From Quatrionicoccus australiensis (GTDB lineage Bacteria; Pseudomonadota; Gammaproteobacteria; Burkholderiales; Rhodocyclaceae): a stretch of 64,000 nucleotides of DNA. Of this stretch, positions 56,723 to 63,307 are shown one piece after another. Position 1 is the first letter of the stretch, and the number at the start of each line of letters is the position of its first letter. Where the stretch lies: contig NZ_JAHBAH010000001.1 in NCBI RefSeq assembly GCF_020510425.1, positions 124,001 through 188,000 of the forward strand, in the 5' to 3' direction. Position numbers and translations under genes: made by a program. The notes beneath the pieces were generated by a model, which saw nothing but the letters and a program-made list of their open reading frames with translations, searched no databases and had not been told where the DNA came from.

Positions 56723-57622
56723 TTACTCGTAAGCCTTGTCGTTCGGGGCCTTGTACAAGGCCTTCATGTCGTCGGAGAGCGGCATGTTGAGATTCAGGCC
56801 CTTAGGCGGAATCGGGTTCATGAACCACTTGGCGTAGATCTTTTCGGCATCGCCGGAGGTCATGGCCTTGTTGAGCGCCGCATCGACCACCTTCTTGAAG
56901 CCCGGATCGTCCTTGCGCAGCATGCAGCCGTAGGCTTCCTTCGATTGTGCCGTACCGACCACTGTCCAGTCGGCCGGCTTCCGGGCCTTGGCCATTTCAC
57001 CGAAGAGCAGCGCGTCGTCCATCATGAAGGCGACGGCGCGGCCGGTTTCCAGGGTCAGGAAGGCTTCGCCGTGATCCTTGGCGGAAATCACGTTCATGCC
57101 CATCTTCTTGTCTTCATTCATCCTGCGAATCAGGCGCTCGGAGGTCGTGCCGGCCGTGGTCACCACGTTTTTGCCGGCAAGATCGGCGAAATCGTTGATC
57201 CCGGAAGTCTTCCTGGTCATCAGGCGGGTGCCGATCACGAAAATAGTGCTCGAAAAACCGACCTGCTTCTGGCGCTCCAGGTTGTTGGTCGTCGAGCCGC
57301 ACTCGATATCGACCGTGCCGTTCTGGATCAGCGTGATGCGGTTGGCGGAAGTCACCGGCATCAGCTTGGTATCGAGCTTGGCCAGCTTGAGCTCGGCCTT
57401 GATCGCATCGACTGCCTTCAACATCATTTCATGCGAATAACCGATGACCTGCTGCTTGTCGTCGTAGTAGGAAAAGGGAATCGAGGATTCGCGGTGGCCG
57501 AGCGTAATGCTGCCGCCTTCCTTGATTTTCTTCAGGGTCGGCGACTCGTCGGCATGGGCCGGCAAGGCGATGGTGGTGCTCAGAACGGCAGCAAGCGTGG
57601 TGATCAGGGCAAAGCGTTTCAT
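56723..57622 (-). CDS. gltI: Glutamate/aspartate ABC transporter periplasmic binding protein
   Basis: A 299-residue secreted binding protein with a signal peptide (MKRFALITTLAAVLSTTIALPAHA). It matches E. coli GltI: ITLGHRESSIPFSYYDDKQQVIGYSHEM, GTVDIECGSTTNNLERQKQV and AFMMDDALLFGEMA. It is the first gene of gltIJKL and lies behind a strong sigma-54 promoter. Confidence 0.96.
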   Translation of the reverse strand: MKRFALITTLAAVLSTTIALPAHADESPTLKKIKEGGSITLGHRESSIPFSYYDDKQQVIGYSHEMMLKAVDAIKAELKLAKLDTKLMPVTSANRITLIQNGTVDIECGSTTNNLERQKQVGFSSTIFVIGTRLMTRKTSGINDFADLAGKNVVTTAGTTSERLIRRMNEDKKMGMNVISAKDHGEAFLTLETGRAVAFMMDDALLFGEMAKARKPADWTVVGTAQSKEAYGCMLRKDDPGFKKVVDAALNKAMTSGDAEKIYAKWFMNPIPPKGLNLNMPLSDDMKALYKAPNDKAYE

Positions 57623-57676
57623 GTCATCTCCAGTTCAGTGGCTATAGCAGCGGACAGCGTTGGCGAACAAATACAA

Positions 57677-57692
57677 TGCAGGCAGCGTGCCA
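57677..57692 (-). promoter_or_regulatory. Sigma-54 promoter of gltIJKL
   Basis: TGGCACGCTGCCTGCA on the minus strand matches the -24/-12 consensus (TGGCACG-N4-TTGCA) at every position but one. The GC of the -12 element lies about 55 bases before the gltI start. A sigma-54 activator is encoded in the same cluster. Confidence 0.85.
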
Positions 57693-57767
57693 GCCAAACG
57701 GCCGACACAAAATAAAATCAAGCAACTGATTTTATTCATGAAAATTCGAACAGCACCAGAACCCCCG

Positions 57768-57811
57768 CCGGTTTCCCGAGGCTGGCGGCAAATCCACCAT
57801 CGGATTTCCGA
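57768..57811 (-). promoter_or_regulatory. Two candidate AauR activator sites
   Basis: TCGGATTTCCGA (57800-57811) and CCGGTTTCCCGA (57768-57779) are TCGG-N4-CCGA-type inverted repeats, the second with one mismatch. Their centres are 32 bp apart, three helical turns. They lie about 90-130 bases upstream of the sigma-54 promoter. I recall TTCGG-N4-CCGAA as the AauR site of Pseudomonas. Confidence 0.6.
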
Positions 57812-57851
57812 CACCTTGATTATTGCGCCACACCGGCCTGCCCGGAGAAAT

Positions 57852-57877
57852 AAAAAAGCCGCCTGACAAAGGCGGCT
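57852..57877 (-). terminator. qorB terminator
   Basis: AGCCGCC (57857-57863) and GGCGGCT (57871-57877) form the stem, and the minus strand continues with six T. It lies about 65 bases after the qorB stop. Confidence 0.82.
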
Positions 57878-57942
57878 CGAAAAACACCGGCTCAGCGCGA
57901 CCAGCCCACGTGGGCCGAACCGCGGCAAGCCGCATCAGGGGC

Positions 57943-58806
57943 TTAAGCGGCAGTCGCCGCCAGTTGCGCCGCGACCATGTTGGCCAGCGATGTCGTCGAC
58001 CGGCCGATCAACTGGCTCAGCTGACGGCTGTCGTCGAACAAGCCGCCCTTGGATGCACCGACATCGGACTCGGCCAGCAAGGTCACCAGGAAATCCGGCA
58101 AGCCGGCGCCGAGCAGCGCGGCCTTGAATTCGCTTTCCGGCAAATTTTGATAGTTGACCGCCTGGCCCGACTGTTTGGCGATTTCGGCGGCCAGTTCGGC
58201 CAGCGTGTAGGACTCGTCGCCGGCCAGTTCGTAGATGTGCCCGGCCTGGTCGTCGCGCGTCAGCACGGCAGCCGCCGCCGCGGCATAGTCGGTACGCGCC
58301 GCCGACGCAATGCGTCCGGCCCCGGCGCTGCCCAGCACCACGCCGTACTGCAGCGCGGTCGGGATGCCGGCCAGGTAGTTCTCGGTGTACCAGCCGTTGC
58401 GCAGGATCACCGCCGGCAGGCCGGAGGCGCGGATCAGGGCTTCCGTTTCCTGGTGCTCGGCGGCGAGCGGCAGCGGCGAGCTATCGGCATGCAGAATGCT
58501 GGTATAGGCGAGCAGGCCGACGCCGGCCGCCGTGGCCGCCTCGATCACGGCGCGATGCTGCGGCACGCGGCGACCGACCTCGTTGGCCGAAATCAGCAAC
58601 AGCTTGTCGGCGCCGGCAAAGGCGGCGGCCAGGCTGGCCGGCTGGTCGTAATCGGCAACGCGCACCTGCACGCCGCGCGCCGCCAGATCGGCGATTTTCT
58701 CGGGATTGCGCACGGCAGCAACGATTTCGCCGGCCGGAACTGTCTGCAACAGGGCTTCGATGACAAGGCGGCCAAGCTGGCCGGAGGCGCCGGTGATGAC
58801 GATCAT
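57943..58806 (-). CDS. qorB: NAD(P)H:quinone oxidoreductase / atypical SDR (QorB-like)
   Basis: A 287-residue NmrA-like SDR protein with the nucleotide-binding ITGASGQLGRLVIEALL and conserved LLYTSILHADSSPL, LRNGWYTENYL. It resembles E. coli QorB (YtfG), which reduces quinones with NADPH. It is divergent from an HxlR regulator, the same arrangement as ytfG-ytfH of E. coli. The ATG at 58806 has AAAGGAAA upstream. Confidence 0.92.
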   Translation of the reverse strand: MIVITGASGQLGRLVIEALLQTVPAGEIVAAVRNPEKIADLAARGVQVRVADYDQPASLAAAFAGADKLLLISANEVGRRVPQHRAVIEAATAAGVGLLAYTSILHADSSPLPLAAEHQETEALIRASGLPAVILRNGWYTENYLAGIPTALQYGVVLGSAGAGRIASAARTDYAAAAAAVLTRDDQAGHIYELAGDESYTLAELAAEIAKQSGQAVNYQNLPESEFKAALLGAGLPDFLVTLLAESDVGASKGGLFDDSRQLSQLIGRSTTSLANMVAAQLAATAA

Positions 58807-58866
58807 GATGAATTTCCTTTGTTTCGGTGGGGGGAGCCGGCAGAATAGCGACATCGCTAACTTTTA

Positions 58867-58892
58867 GTAAGTACGCACAAAAAGGTAAGTAC
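58867..58892. promoter_or_regulatory. Direct repeats GTAAGTAC in the HxlR/qorB intergenic region
   Basis: The 8-mer GTAAGTAC occurs at 58867-58874 and 58885-58892, an 18-bp period, immediately upstream of the HxlR start. Such spaced repeats fit binding by a dimeric winged-helix HxlR regulator that controls itself and qorB. Confidence 0.55.
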
Positions 58893-58895
58893 AAA

Positions 58896-59288
58896 ATGCC
58901 TGACACCGACACCCCACGCCCCGGCTTCGCCGAACTCATGCAGCGCGGCCAGCTCTTCGCCGAAAAATGCCCCTCGCGCGAAGTCCTCAAACACGTCACC
59001 AGCCGCTGGGGCGTCCTGCTCCTCGTCGCCCTGCGCAGCGGCACCCACCGCTTCAGTGACCTGCGCCGCAAGGTCAACGGCATCAGCGAAAAAATGCTCG
59101 CCCAGACCCTGCAATGGCTGGAAGGCGACGGCTTCGTGGAGAGGATTTCCTACCCCGTCGTACCGCCGCATGTCGAATACAAGCTGACGCCGCTCGGCGA
59201 GGAAGTCGGGGAGAAGGTGGAGGCGCTGGCCGACTGGATAGAGGTGAAGTTGCCGGAGATTCTGGCGGGGAGGAAGGCGAAAGGCTGA
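58896..59288 (+). CDS. HxlR-family transcriptional regulator (YtfH-like)
   Basis: A 130-residue winged-helix regulator. The core is KCPSREVLKHVTSRWGVLLLVALRSGTHRFSDLRRKVNGISEKMLAQTLQWLEGDGFVER. The single Cys near residue 25, at the start of the HxlR motif, could sense quinones or electrophiles as in YodB/QsrR. I start at the ATG at 58896. It is the last gene before the cassette array. Confidence 0.93.
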   Translation: MPDTDTPRPGFAELMQRGQLFAEKCPSREVLKHVTSRWGVLLLVALRSGTHRFSDLRRKVNGISEKMLAQTLQWLEGDGFVERISYPVVPPHVEYKLTPLGEEVGEKVEALADWIEVKLPEILAGRKAKG

Positions 59289-59590
59289 GGGGATCGGGAA
59301 AATCACGCTTGAGCCGGTGATGCATATCGCGTAATCTCAAGTCGAATTTCATTTTCCGCGGCCCTCAATAACCTTGGGGGAGCCGGAATGTTTTTCTTAT
59401 GCGCTCTGACCCTTTTGGTTTGCTTTAGGTTTGAGGTGTAAAAATCAAATCGTCAGTCCTGGTAGTCACCAACAAAATCAAACGAATCAATATGCTGAGT
59501 GATAATTTGCCACTATATACACCACCTCTGGCAGAAGTAGGCACCTGCCAAGGTGCCTACTAAACGTTGGGCGTCACCTCAATAAGCACA
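59289..59590. other. Left boundary of the cassette array: hairpin and attI-like junction
   Basis: No gene is called. A ten-bp perfect stem (GTAGGCACCT at 59537-59546 with AGGTGCCTAC at 59551-59560) is followed by AAAC and the core site GTTGGGC (59566-59572). No R''-like partner was found, so this looks more like an attI or a residual junction than a full attC. A 17-codon ORF at 59389 (MFFLCALTLLVCFRFEV, good GGGGGAG upstream) is too short to judge. Confidence 0.5.
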
Positions 59591-60085
59591 ATGAACCCGG
59601 AATCCGATGACATTGCAATCGAACCAGACACAGGAACATGGATGCTGGTGTTCCTTCCGTTTCTTATGGCAGCAGTTGCGGGCGAATTTTTCCGCCGAGA
59701 TATCAACGCTTTCTGGTGGGGACCGCCGCTAGCACTGATCACAGTACTTGTATTAGCTACGCTGCTTCGAAGACCACACGAAATCGTTTTCAAACATCAG
59801 ACGCAAACGATGGAGCTTCGCTATCGGTTGGGAAGGAAAACAAGAGTTCTTCCTTTCGATGCTTTAGATTCGATTCAGTCATACATAAAGACTTCAGGCG
59901 AAAACGACAAATATGTTCAGTTAGAAATTCGCCTAAAAGATGGTGAGCGCATCGCTGTCAAAACGGAAATTCCTTCATGGGACGGGTTTCTGGGCCTAAA
60001 GGGAGGCAATGAGCCGGAAAGTCTGGCAAGACTGCGGCGGCAAATTGCATTACTTACAGGCATCAAAGACGTCGGGTTTCGTTAG
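59591..60085 (+). CDS. Cassette 1: two-TM protein with PH-like tail
   Basis: A 164-residue protein of unknown function. Two membrane segments (about 18-34 and 43-58) are followed by a cytoplasmic domain with beta-strand pattern (HEIVFKHQTQTMELRYRLGRKTRVLPFDALDSIQSYI, KYVQLEIRLKDGERIAVKTE) that recalls bacterial PH-like domains. The ATG at 59591 lies 24 bases after the cassette junction, typical of integron cassettes. Confidence 0.7.
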   Translation: MNPESDDIAIEPDTGTWMLVFLPFLMAAVAGEFFRRDINAFWWGPPLALITVLVLATLLRRPHEIVFKHQTQTMELRYRLGRKTRVLPFDALDSIQSYIKTSGENDKYVQLEIRLKDGERIAVKTEIPSWDGFLGLKGGNEPESLARLRRQIALLTGIKDVGFR

Positions 60086-60111
60086 CCACTTATGTTTTTT
60101 GCCTGCCTGCC

Positions 60112-60183
60112 GCCCAACATTCCAATCCACCGGACCTCCGGCAAGCTGCGCTTGCCTGCGTCCGGTGATTTACAACGTTGGGC
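60112..60183 (+). repeat. attC site 1
   Basis: R'' GCCCAAC (60112-60118) and R' GTTGGGC (60177-60183) bound an imperfect inverted repeat (CACCGGAC with GTCCGGTG; GGCAAGC with GCTTGCC around TGC). The length is 72 bases, and the cut point lies between G and TTGGGC. Confidence 0.88.
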
Positions 60184-60204
60184 CCCTCTGGAGATCCTAA
60201 CAAT

Positions 60205-60792
60205 ATGAGGCACATGTTGAGAAAATCATCTCCCAAGTCCTACGGTCCGGACGAGGCTCGTGCCGAACATCGTGCGTGCGTCGACTATCACACTGCATTA
60301 GTGAATAGTCGATTCACGATCGCTGGACTCTATGTCGCAGCAATGGGCTTCATAGCAGGCGCCGTTTTCAAGGGAGAAATTACTTGGGATTTTCGAGCTG
60401 CCGTCTCTTTGCTGGCTTGCTGGCTTACCGTTTGTTTGTGGATACTTGAGCTTCGTTCGCGGGCGCTATTCACCAATGTTGCGCACAGGGGAATCGAGAT
60501 CGAGCGTCGTTATTGGAAGCTCGACGGGGAAGAACTCATGGCAGGTTTCTTTAGTCGGCAACATAAGCTCCCGGCTAGTACTATCGAACTCAATTCGAGT
60601 GCCGCTCCACGCCGAGGAAAACCGGATCGCCCGGTTCTGGGGTGGAGTCCGAATGAACCACTATCTGAGAAGTGGTCCCGCTTCATTAGCCATAGCATGG
60701 GGCTCGACTTGCTATATCTAGGCGGACTCATCTTCTGGGCCTGTTCAACAGTGATTTCAACAATCTACTGGTTCCGCCTACTTCTAAAGTGA
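60205..60792 (+). CDS. Cassette 2: membrane protein with long helical middle
   Basis: A 195-residue protein with a charged N-terminal helix (DEARAEHRACVDYHTALVNSRFTIAG), two adjacent membrane segments (about 36-56 and 67-84), a helical cytoplasmic middle (NVAHRGIEIERRYWKLDGEELMAGF) and a last membrane segment (about 168-190). No family is recognised. The layout, two N-terminal membrane helices plus a soluble region, is common among small membrane effectors of phage-defence systems, but this is only a resemblance. An ATG at 60214 is an alternative start. Confidence 0.7.
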   Translation: MRHMLRKSSPKSYGPDEARAEHRACVDYHTALVNSRFTIAGLYVAAMGFIAGAVFKGEITWDFRAAVSLLACWLTVCLWILELRSRALFTNVAHRGIEIERRYWKLDGEELMAGFFSRQHKLPASTIELNSSAAPRRGKPDRPVLGWSPNEPLSEKWSRFISHSMGLDLLYLGGLIFWACSTVISTIYWFRLLLK

Positions 60793-60801
60793 ATCCGCGT
60801 G

Positions 60802-60868
60802 GCCCAATCCATCATTCCACTGGACCTACGCGAAAAGCCGTGCAGGCCGGTGAATTCAAACGGTAGGC
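60802..60868 (+). repeat. attC site 2 (degenerate)
   Basis: GCCCAAT (60802-60808) and GGTAGGC (60862-60868) are in the R'' and R' positions but both differ from the core (AAC, GTT). The stem (CCACTGGACC with GGCCGGTG) is conserved. It is probably decayed or a variant; excision of cassettes 2 and 3 at this site may be impaired. Confidence 0.65.
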
Positions 60869-60879
60869 TTTTAAAGCAC

Positions 60880-61194
60880 ATGAATAAGCCAATTATCATA
60901 GTCCTCGCTCTTTTGATGTACGTAACCATCTCCGAGCTGTCGGCTAAACAAAAAGCCGAGTCTCTTTGTGGCTCAGTAAACATCGGCGATTCCGCCAATA
61001 AATTATTGGAAAAAGCTATCAATGCTGGGGCCAGGAGAAGTGGCACTTATCTGGATGAAAATAGATCCCCAAAAACCCTCTATGCTGCATTTACCGGCTA
61101 TTACCCTGGCTCTGATTTTATTTGTGGAATTGATATAGCGAATGGAGTAGTCGTTGCTAAACATCCAAGTCTTATCACTTCACTACTTCAATAA
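60880..61194 (+). CDS. Cassette 3: small secreted or membrane-anchored protein
   Basis: A 104-residue protein. Its N-terminus is a signal peptide or membrane anchor (MNKPIIIVLALLMYVTISELSA), followed by a soluble domain with two Cys (SLCGSVNIGDS and DFICGIDIANG) that could form a disulfide. Function unknown. The ATG at 60880 lies shortly after the cassette junction; an in-frame upstream codon at 60799 lies inside the attC site and is not used. Confidence 0.7.
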   Translation: MNKPIIIVLALLMYVTISELSAKQKAESLCGSVNIGDSANKLLEKAINAGARRSGTYLDENRSPKTLYAAFTGYYPGSDFICGIDIANGVVVAKHPSLITSLLQ

Positions 61195-61214
61195 ATGTGC
61201 AACACCAACCACAA

Positions 61215-61286
61215 GCCTAACACTCGAATCCACCGAACTTTCGGCAAACTGCGCTTGCCTTCGTCCGGTAATTTACAACGTTGGGC
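61215..61286 (+). repeat. attC site 3
   Basis: R'' GCCTAAC (61215-61221) and R' GTTGGGC (61280-61286), 72 bases, nearly identical to attC 1 (TTTACAAC before R', GCGCTTGCCT in the stem). It ends cassette 3. Confidence 0.88.
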
Positions 61287-61289
61287 ACC

Positions 61290-61688
61290 ATGAGCGTCGC
61301 TGCCGTTCTCGATCTTGCCGCTTCATGCCTCGGCCTATTTAGCGCGCTGTTCTTTTGCATTGGCATTCTCCATTTGAACCCTAACCGCGCCGAAGAGATC
61401 GCAACAAAAATGTGGGGCAAAGGACAGGCCATCGCCGAAGAGATGCTGCTGCAAAAATCCGACTTCATCGTTGGTGCGATTCTCCTGTTGCTGTCGTTCT
61501 TGGTGCAGTTCATCGTCAAGGCTTTCCCCGCCTTCCTTTCACAACTTGCCACGCAAGAGCAATTGCACGGCGTGGCAATTTCAATAGCCATCGCGTCAGC
61601 CATAGCAGTCGTTGCCCGCACCGCAAATCGCCGCATCGGCAAAGTATTTCTCCGGCAACTGCAAGAGCGAACAGCAGGGAAAGTGTGA
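61290..61688 (+). CDS. Cassette 4: three-TM membrane protein
   Basis: A 132-residue protein with hydrophobic segments at about 5-28, 54-75 and 92-108, joined by an amphipathic helix (PNRAEEIATKMWGKGQAIAEEMLLQKSD) and ending in a basic tail. Function unknown. The ATG at 61290 is nine bases after the cassette junction. Confidence 0.7.
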   Translation: MSVAAVLDLAASCLGLFSALFFCIGILHLNPNRAEEIATKMWGKGQAIAEEMLLQKSDFIVGAILLLLSFLVQFIVKAFPAFLSQLATQEQLHGVAISIAIASAIAVVARTANRRIGKVFLRQLQERTAGKV

Positions 61689-61701
61689 ACCAAAACATAT
61701 T

Positions 61702-61773
61702 GCCCAACATCACAATCGACCGGACCTTCGGCCAGCTGCGCTGGCCTCAGTCCGATGATTTTCAAGGTTGACC
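61702..61773 (+). repeat. attC site 4 (last in array)
   Basis: R'' GCCCAAC (61702-61708) and R'-like GTTGACC (61767-61773), 72 bases, with a conserved central stem (CGGCCAGCTGCGCTGGCC). The R' box has one change from GTTRRRY. It is the last recognisable attC. Confidence 0.8.
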
Positions 61774-61784
61774 TAGATAGCTAG

Positions 61785-61838
61785 TGTTTTCGCGACAAGG
61801 CCAAGCAAAGCACTGACATTGCCAAGGCCGTCAGATGA
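61785..61838 (+). pseudogene. Remnant of a HigB-like toxin C-terminus
   Basis: A 17-codon frame ends in DKAKQSTDIAKAVR and a TGA that overlaps the next ATG (ATGA). The pattern D-K-x-x-Q-x-x-D-I-x-x-A is that of the C-terminus of RelE/HigB-type killer proteins, which overlap their antitoxin genes in this way. The rest of the toxin gene is missing, lost at or near the attC junction. Too short to be certain. Confidence 0.5.
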
Positions 61839-61996
61839 GCAAGAAGATCAGGATCACCTATCTACCCGAATTCGACATCGCTGAGCATTTACCGGACGAG
61901 CAGGCCGTTGCCGAATATCTGACCGAGGTGCTTGAAGAAAACGATCCGGAGGCGCTGGTTGTTAGCCAGGTGGCGCCGACTCACACGCCATCGTAG
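61835..61996 (+). pseudogene. Truncated HigA-like antitoxin
   Basis: A 53-codon ORF beginning MSKKIRITYLPEFDIAEHL and continuing VAEYLTEVLEENDPEALV matches the N-terminal part of HigA/addiction-module antidote proteins, upstream of their helix-turn-helix. After EALV the sequence is no longer similar and ends at TAG, so the DNA-binding part is gone. The stop partly lies in the GGTA that was duplicated by the IS insertion; the truncation seems older than the insertion. Confidence 0.6.
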
Positions 61997-62015
61997 GTAC
62001 GACGTCCCCCCGTTT

Positions 62016-62879
62016 TCAGTAGCAGAGGGCTTTAGAGTCCGGGGGTAATTTACCTGATTTCTGGGTGAGTGATTTTGCATAGGCTGCGGGCGTCAAACCG
62101 CCCAGGGATTTTTTCGGTCGCTCCTCGTTGTACTCGCGGCGCCAGCCTTCGATGACGACCTGGGCATGGCGCAGGCTGGTGAACCAGTGCTCATTCAGGC
62201 ATTCATCCCGGAAACGCCCATTGAACGATTCGATATAGGCGTTCTGATTCGGCTTGCCTGGCTCAATGAGAAAGAGTTGGACGCCACGGGCATGCGCCCA
62301 GGTCAGCATGGCCCGACTACAGAACTCCTTGCCGTTATCCGTCCGAATGGCCTTGGGCAAGCCTCGCGTCTTGGCCAACTGATCGAGCGTTCGGGTGAGT
62401 TGCATGCCGCCGATTGCGCGTTCCGGAACAATCGCGACCGCTTCATGCGTCGCATCGTCGACAACGGTCAGGCTTTTGATGACTCGCCCTTCCGCCGTCC
62501 GGTCGAACACGAAATCCATTGACCAGACCTGATTGGCGGCCGAAGGGCGCTCTAGTGGGTGACGATCCGACACCGGAATCTTCTTCCGCTTTCGCCTTCT
62601 CACTTGCAGACCGGCCTCGGCGTAGAGCCGATCCACCCGCTTGTGATTCACCACCAGGCCGGCCTGCCGCAGCTTCAAGTAGATCATCCCGGCACCGTAG
62701 CGCCGATGACGTTGGGCGAGCGTGACGATCTGCTCCTTCAAAGCAGCATTGCGATCCGCCGCCGGCTGGTAACGGAATGAACTCGGACTCATGCCAACGA
62801 ACCGCAATGACTTTCGCTCGCTGAGCCCCTCGTCGATCAGGTAGCGCACCAGATCACGTCGTGACGGTGCGCTCACCAC
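62016..62879 (-). CDS. IS3-family transposase OrfB (DDE integrase)
   Basis: A 287-residue product with a helix-turn-helix-like start and an rve integrase core: W-S-M-D-F-VFD (first Asp), [11 protein letters not shown] (second Asp) and [16 protein letters not shown] (Glu). It is normally made as an OrfAB fusion by -1 frameshifting at the A6G slippery site (62885-62879). Its first codon in the frame is a GTG at 62879. Confidence 0.95.
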   Translation of the reverse strand: MVSAPSRRDLVRYLIDEGLSERKSLRFVGMSPSSFRYQPAADRNAALKEQIVTLAQRHRRYGAGMIYLKLRQAGLVVNHKRVDRLYAEAGLQVRRRKRKKIPVSDRHPLERPSAANQVWSMDFVFDRTAEGRVIKSLTVVDDATHEAVAIVPERAIGGMQLTRTLDQLAKTRGLPKAIRTDNGKEFCSRAMLTWAHARGVQLFLIEPGKPNQNAYIESFNGRFRDECLNEHWFTSLRHAQVVIEGWRREYNEERPKKSLGGLTPAAYAKSLTQKSGKLPPDSKALCY

Positions 62880-63136
62880 TTTTTTCGCAGAGCTTCCTTA
62901 GCGATCTCGTTTTCCAGCATCGTTTCGGCCAACAGCTTCTTCAAGCGCGTGTTTTCCGTTTCGAGCTCCTTGAGCCGCTTAGCGTCCGACACGCTCATTC
63001 CGCCAAACTTGCTGCGCCAGAGGTAGTAGCTTGCCTCTGAGAAGGCGTGCTTGCGGCACAACTCCGCTATCGGCATTCCTGCTTCTGCTTCCCGCAGGAA
63101 GCCAATGATCTGTTCTTCGGTGAATCGCTTCTTCAT
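62873..63136 (-). CDS. IS3-family OrfA (helix-turn-helix protein)
   Basis: An 87-residue product ([41 protein letters not shown]) with a leucine-zipper-like tail ([34 protein letters not shown]). The ATG at 63136 has AAGGAG eight bases upstream. It ends in a TGA just after the A AAA AAG slippery sequence, so ribosomes that slip by -1 make the OrfAB transposase. Confidence 0.93.
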   Translation of the reverse strand: MKKRFTEEQIIGFLREAEAGMPIAELCRKHAFSEASYYLWRSKFGGMSVSDAKRLKELETENTRLKKLLAETMLENEIAKEALRKKW

Positions 63137-63238
63137 GTCCAATCTCCTTGTCGTGGTGAATTGGACTCTAAAGTCAGGCGCTACTCAATTCCGGGGGGAC
63201 GTCGGGTAAGCAACAAGATAGTTCAGAGCAAATCACAG

Positions 63239-63280
63239 CGGTCGACGCCGTAAAAACGCCCTTTTCCCCACGTCGACCGC
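63239..63280. repeat. Inverted pair of CGGTCGAC motifs (copy g)
   Basis: GCGGTCGACG and CGTCGACCGC lie in inverted orientation about 22 bases apart, just right of the IS insertion and downstream of the minus-strand gene ending at 63308. The loop holds AAAAACGCCC. It may work as a terminator or as the same element seen at six other intergenic sites. Confidence 0.55.
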
Positions 63281-63307
63281 CCAGCAAGGCCCAGCCTTAC
63301 CTGCTGC

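Larger units (their letters stand above)
59567..61773 (+). mobile_element. Integron cassette array without integrase (CALIN)
   Basis: Four cassettes in one orientation: 59567-60177, 60178-60862, 60863-61280 and 61281-61767. Each holds one ORF that starts soon after the core site and ends in an attC-like site. The attC sites at 60112, 61215 and 61702 are all 72 bases long and similar to each other; the one at 60802 is 67 bases and degenerate. No IntI gene lies in the window. Genes are less GC-rich than the flanking chromosome. Confidence 0.85.
62000..63204 (-). mobile_element. IS3-family element (IS407-like), complete
   Basis: A 1205-bp element. The ends share CGACGTCCCCCCG and inner matching blocks (AGTAGC, CTTTAGAGTCC) in inverted orientation. 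It is flanked by a four-base duplication, GGTA at 61996-61999 and 63205-63208. It encodes OrfA and OrfB in the minus direction. The intact ends and clean duplication suggest a recent insertion. Confidence 0.9.

Noticed and set aside
59389..59442. A 17-codon hydrophobic ORF before the cassette array
   Set aside because: A ribosome-binding site is present but the ORF is too short to support without expression data.
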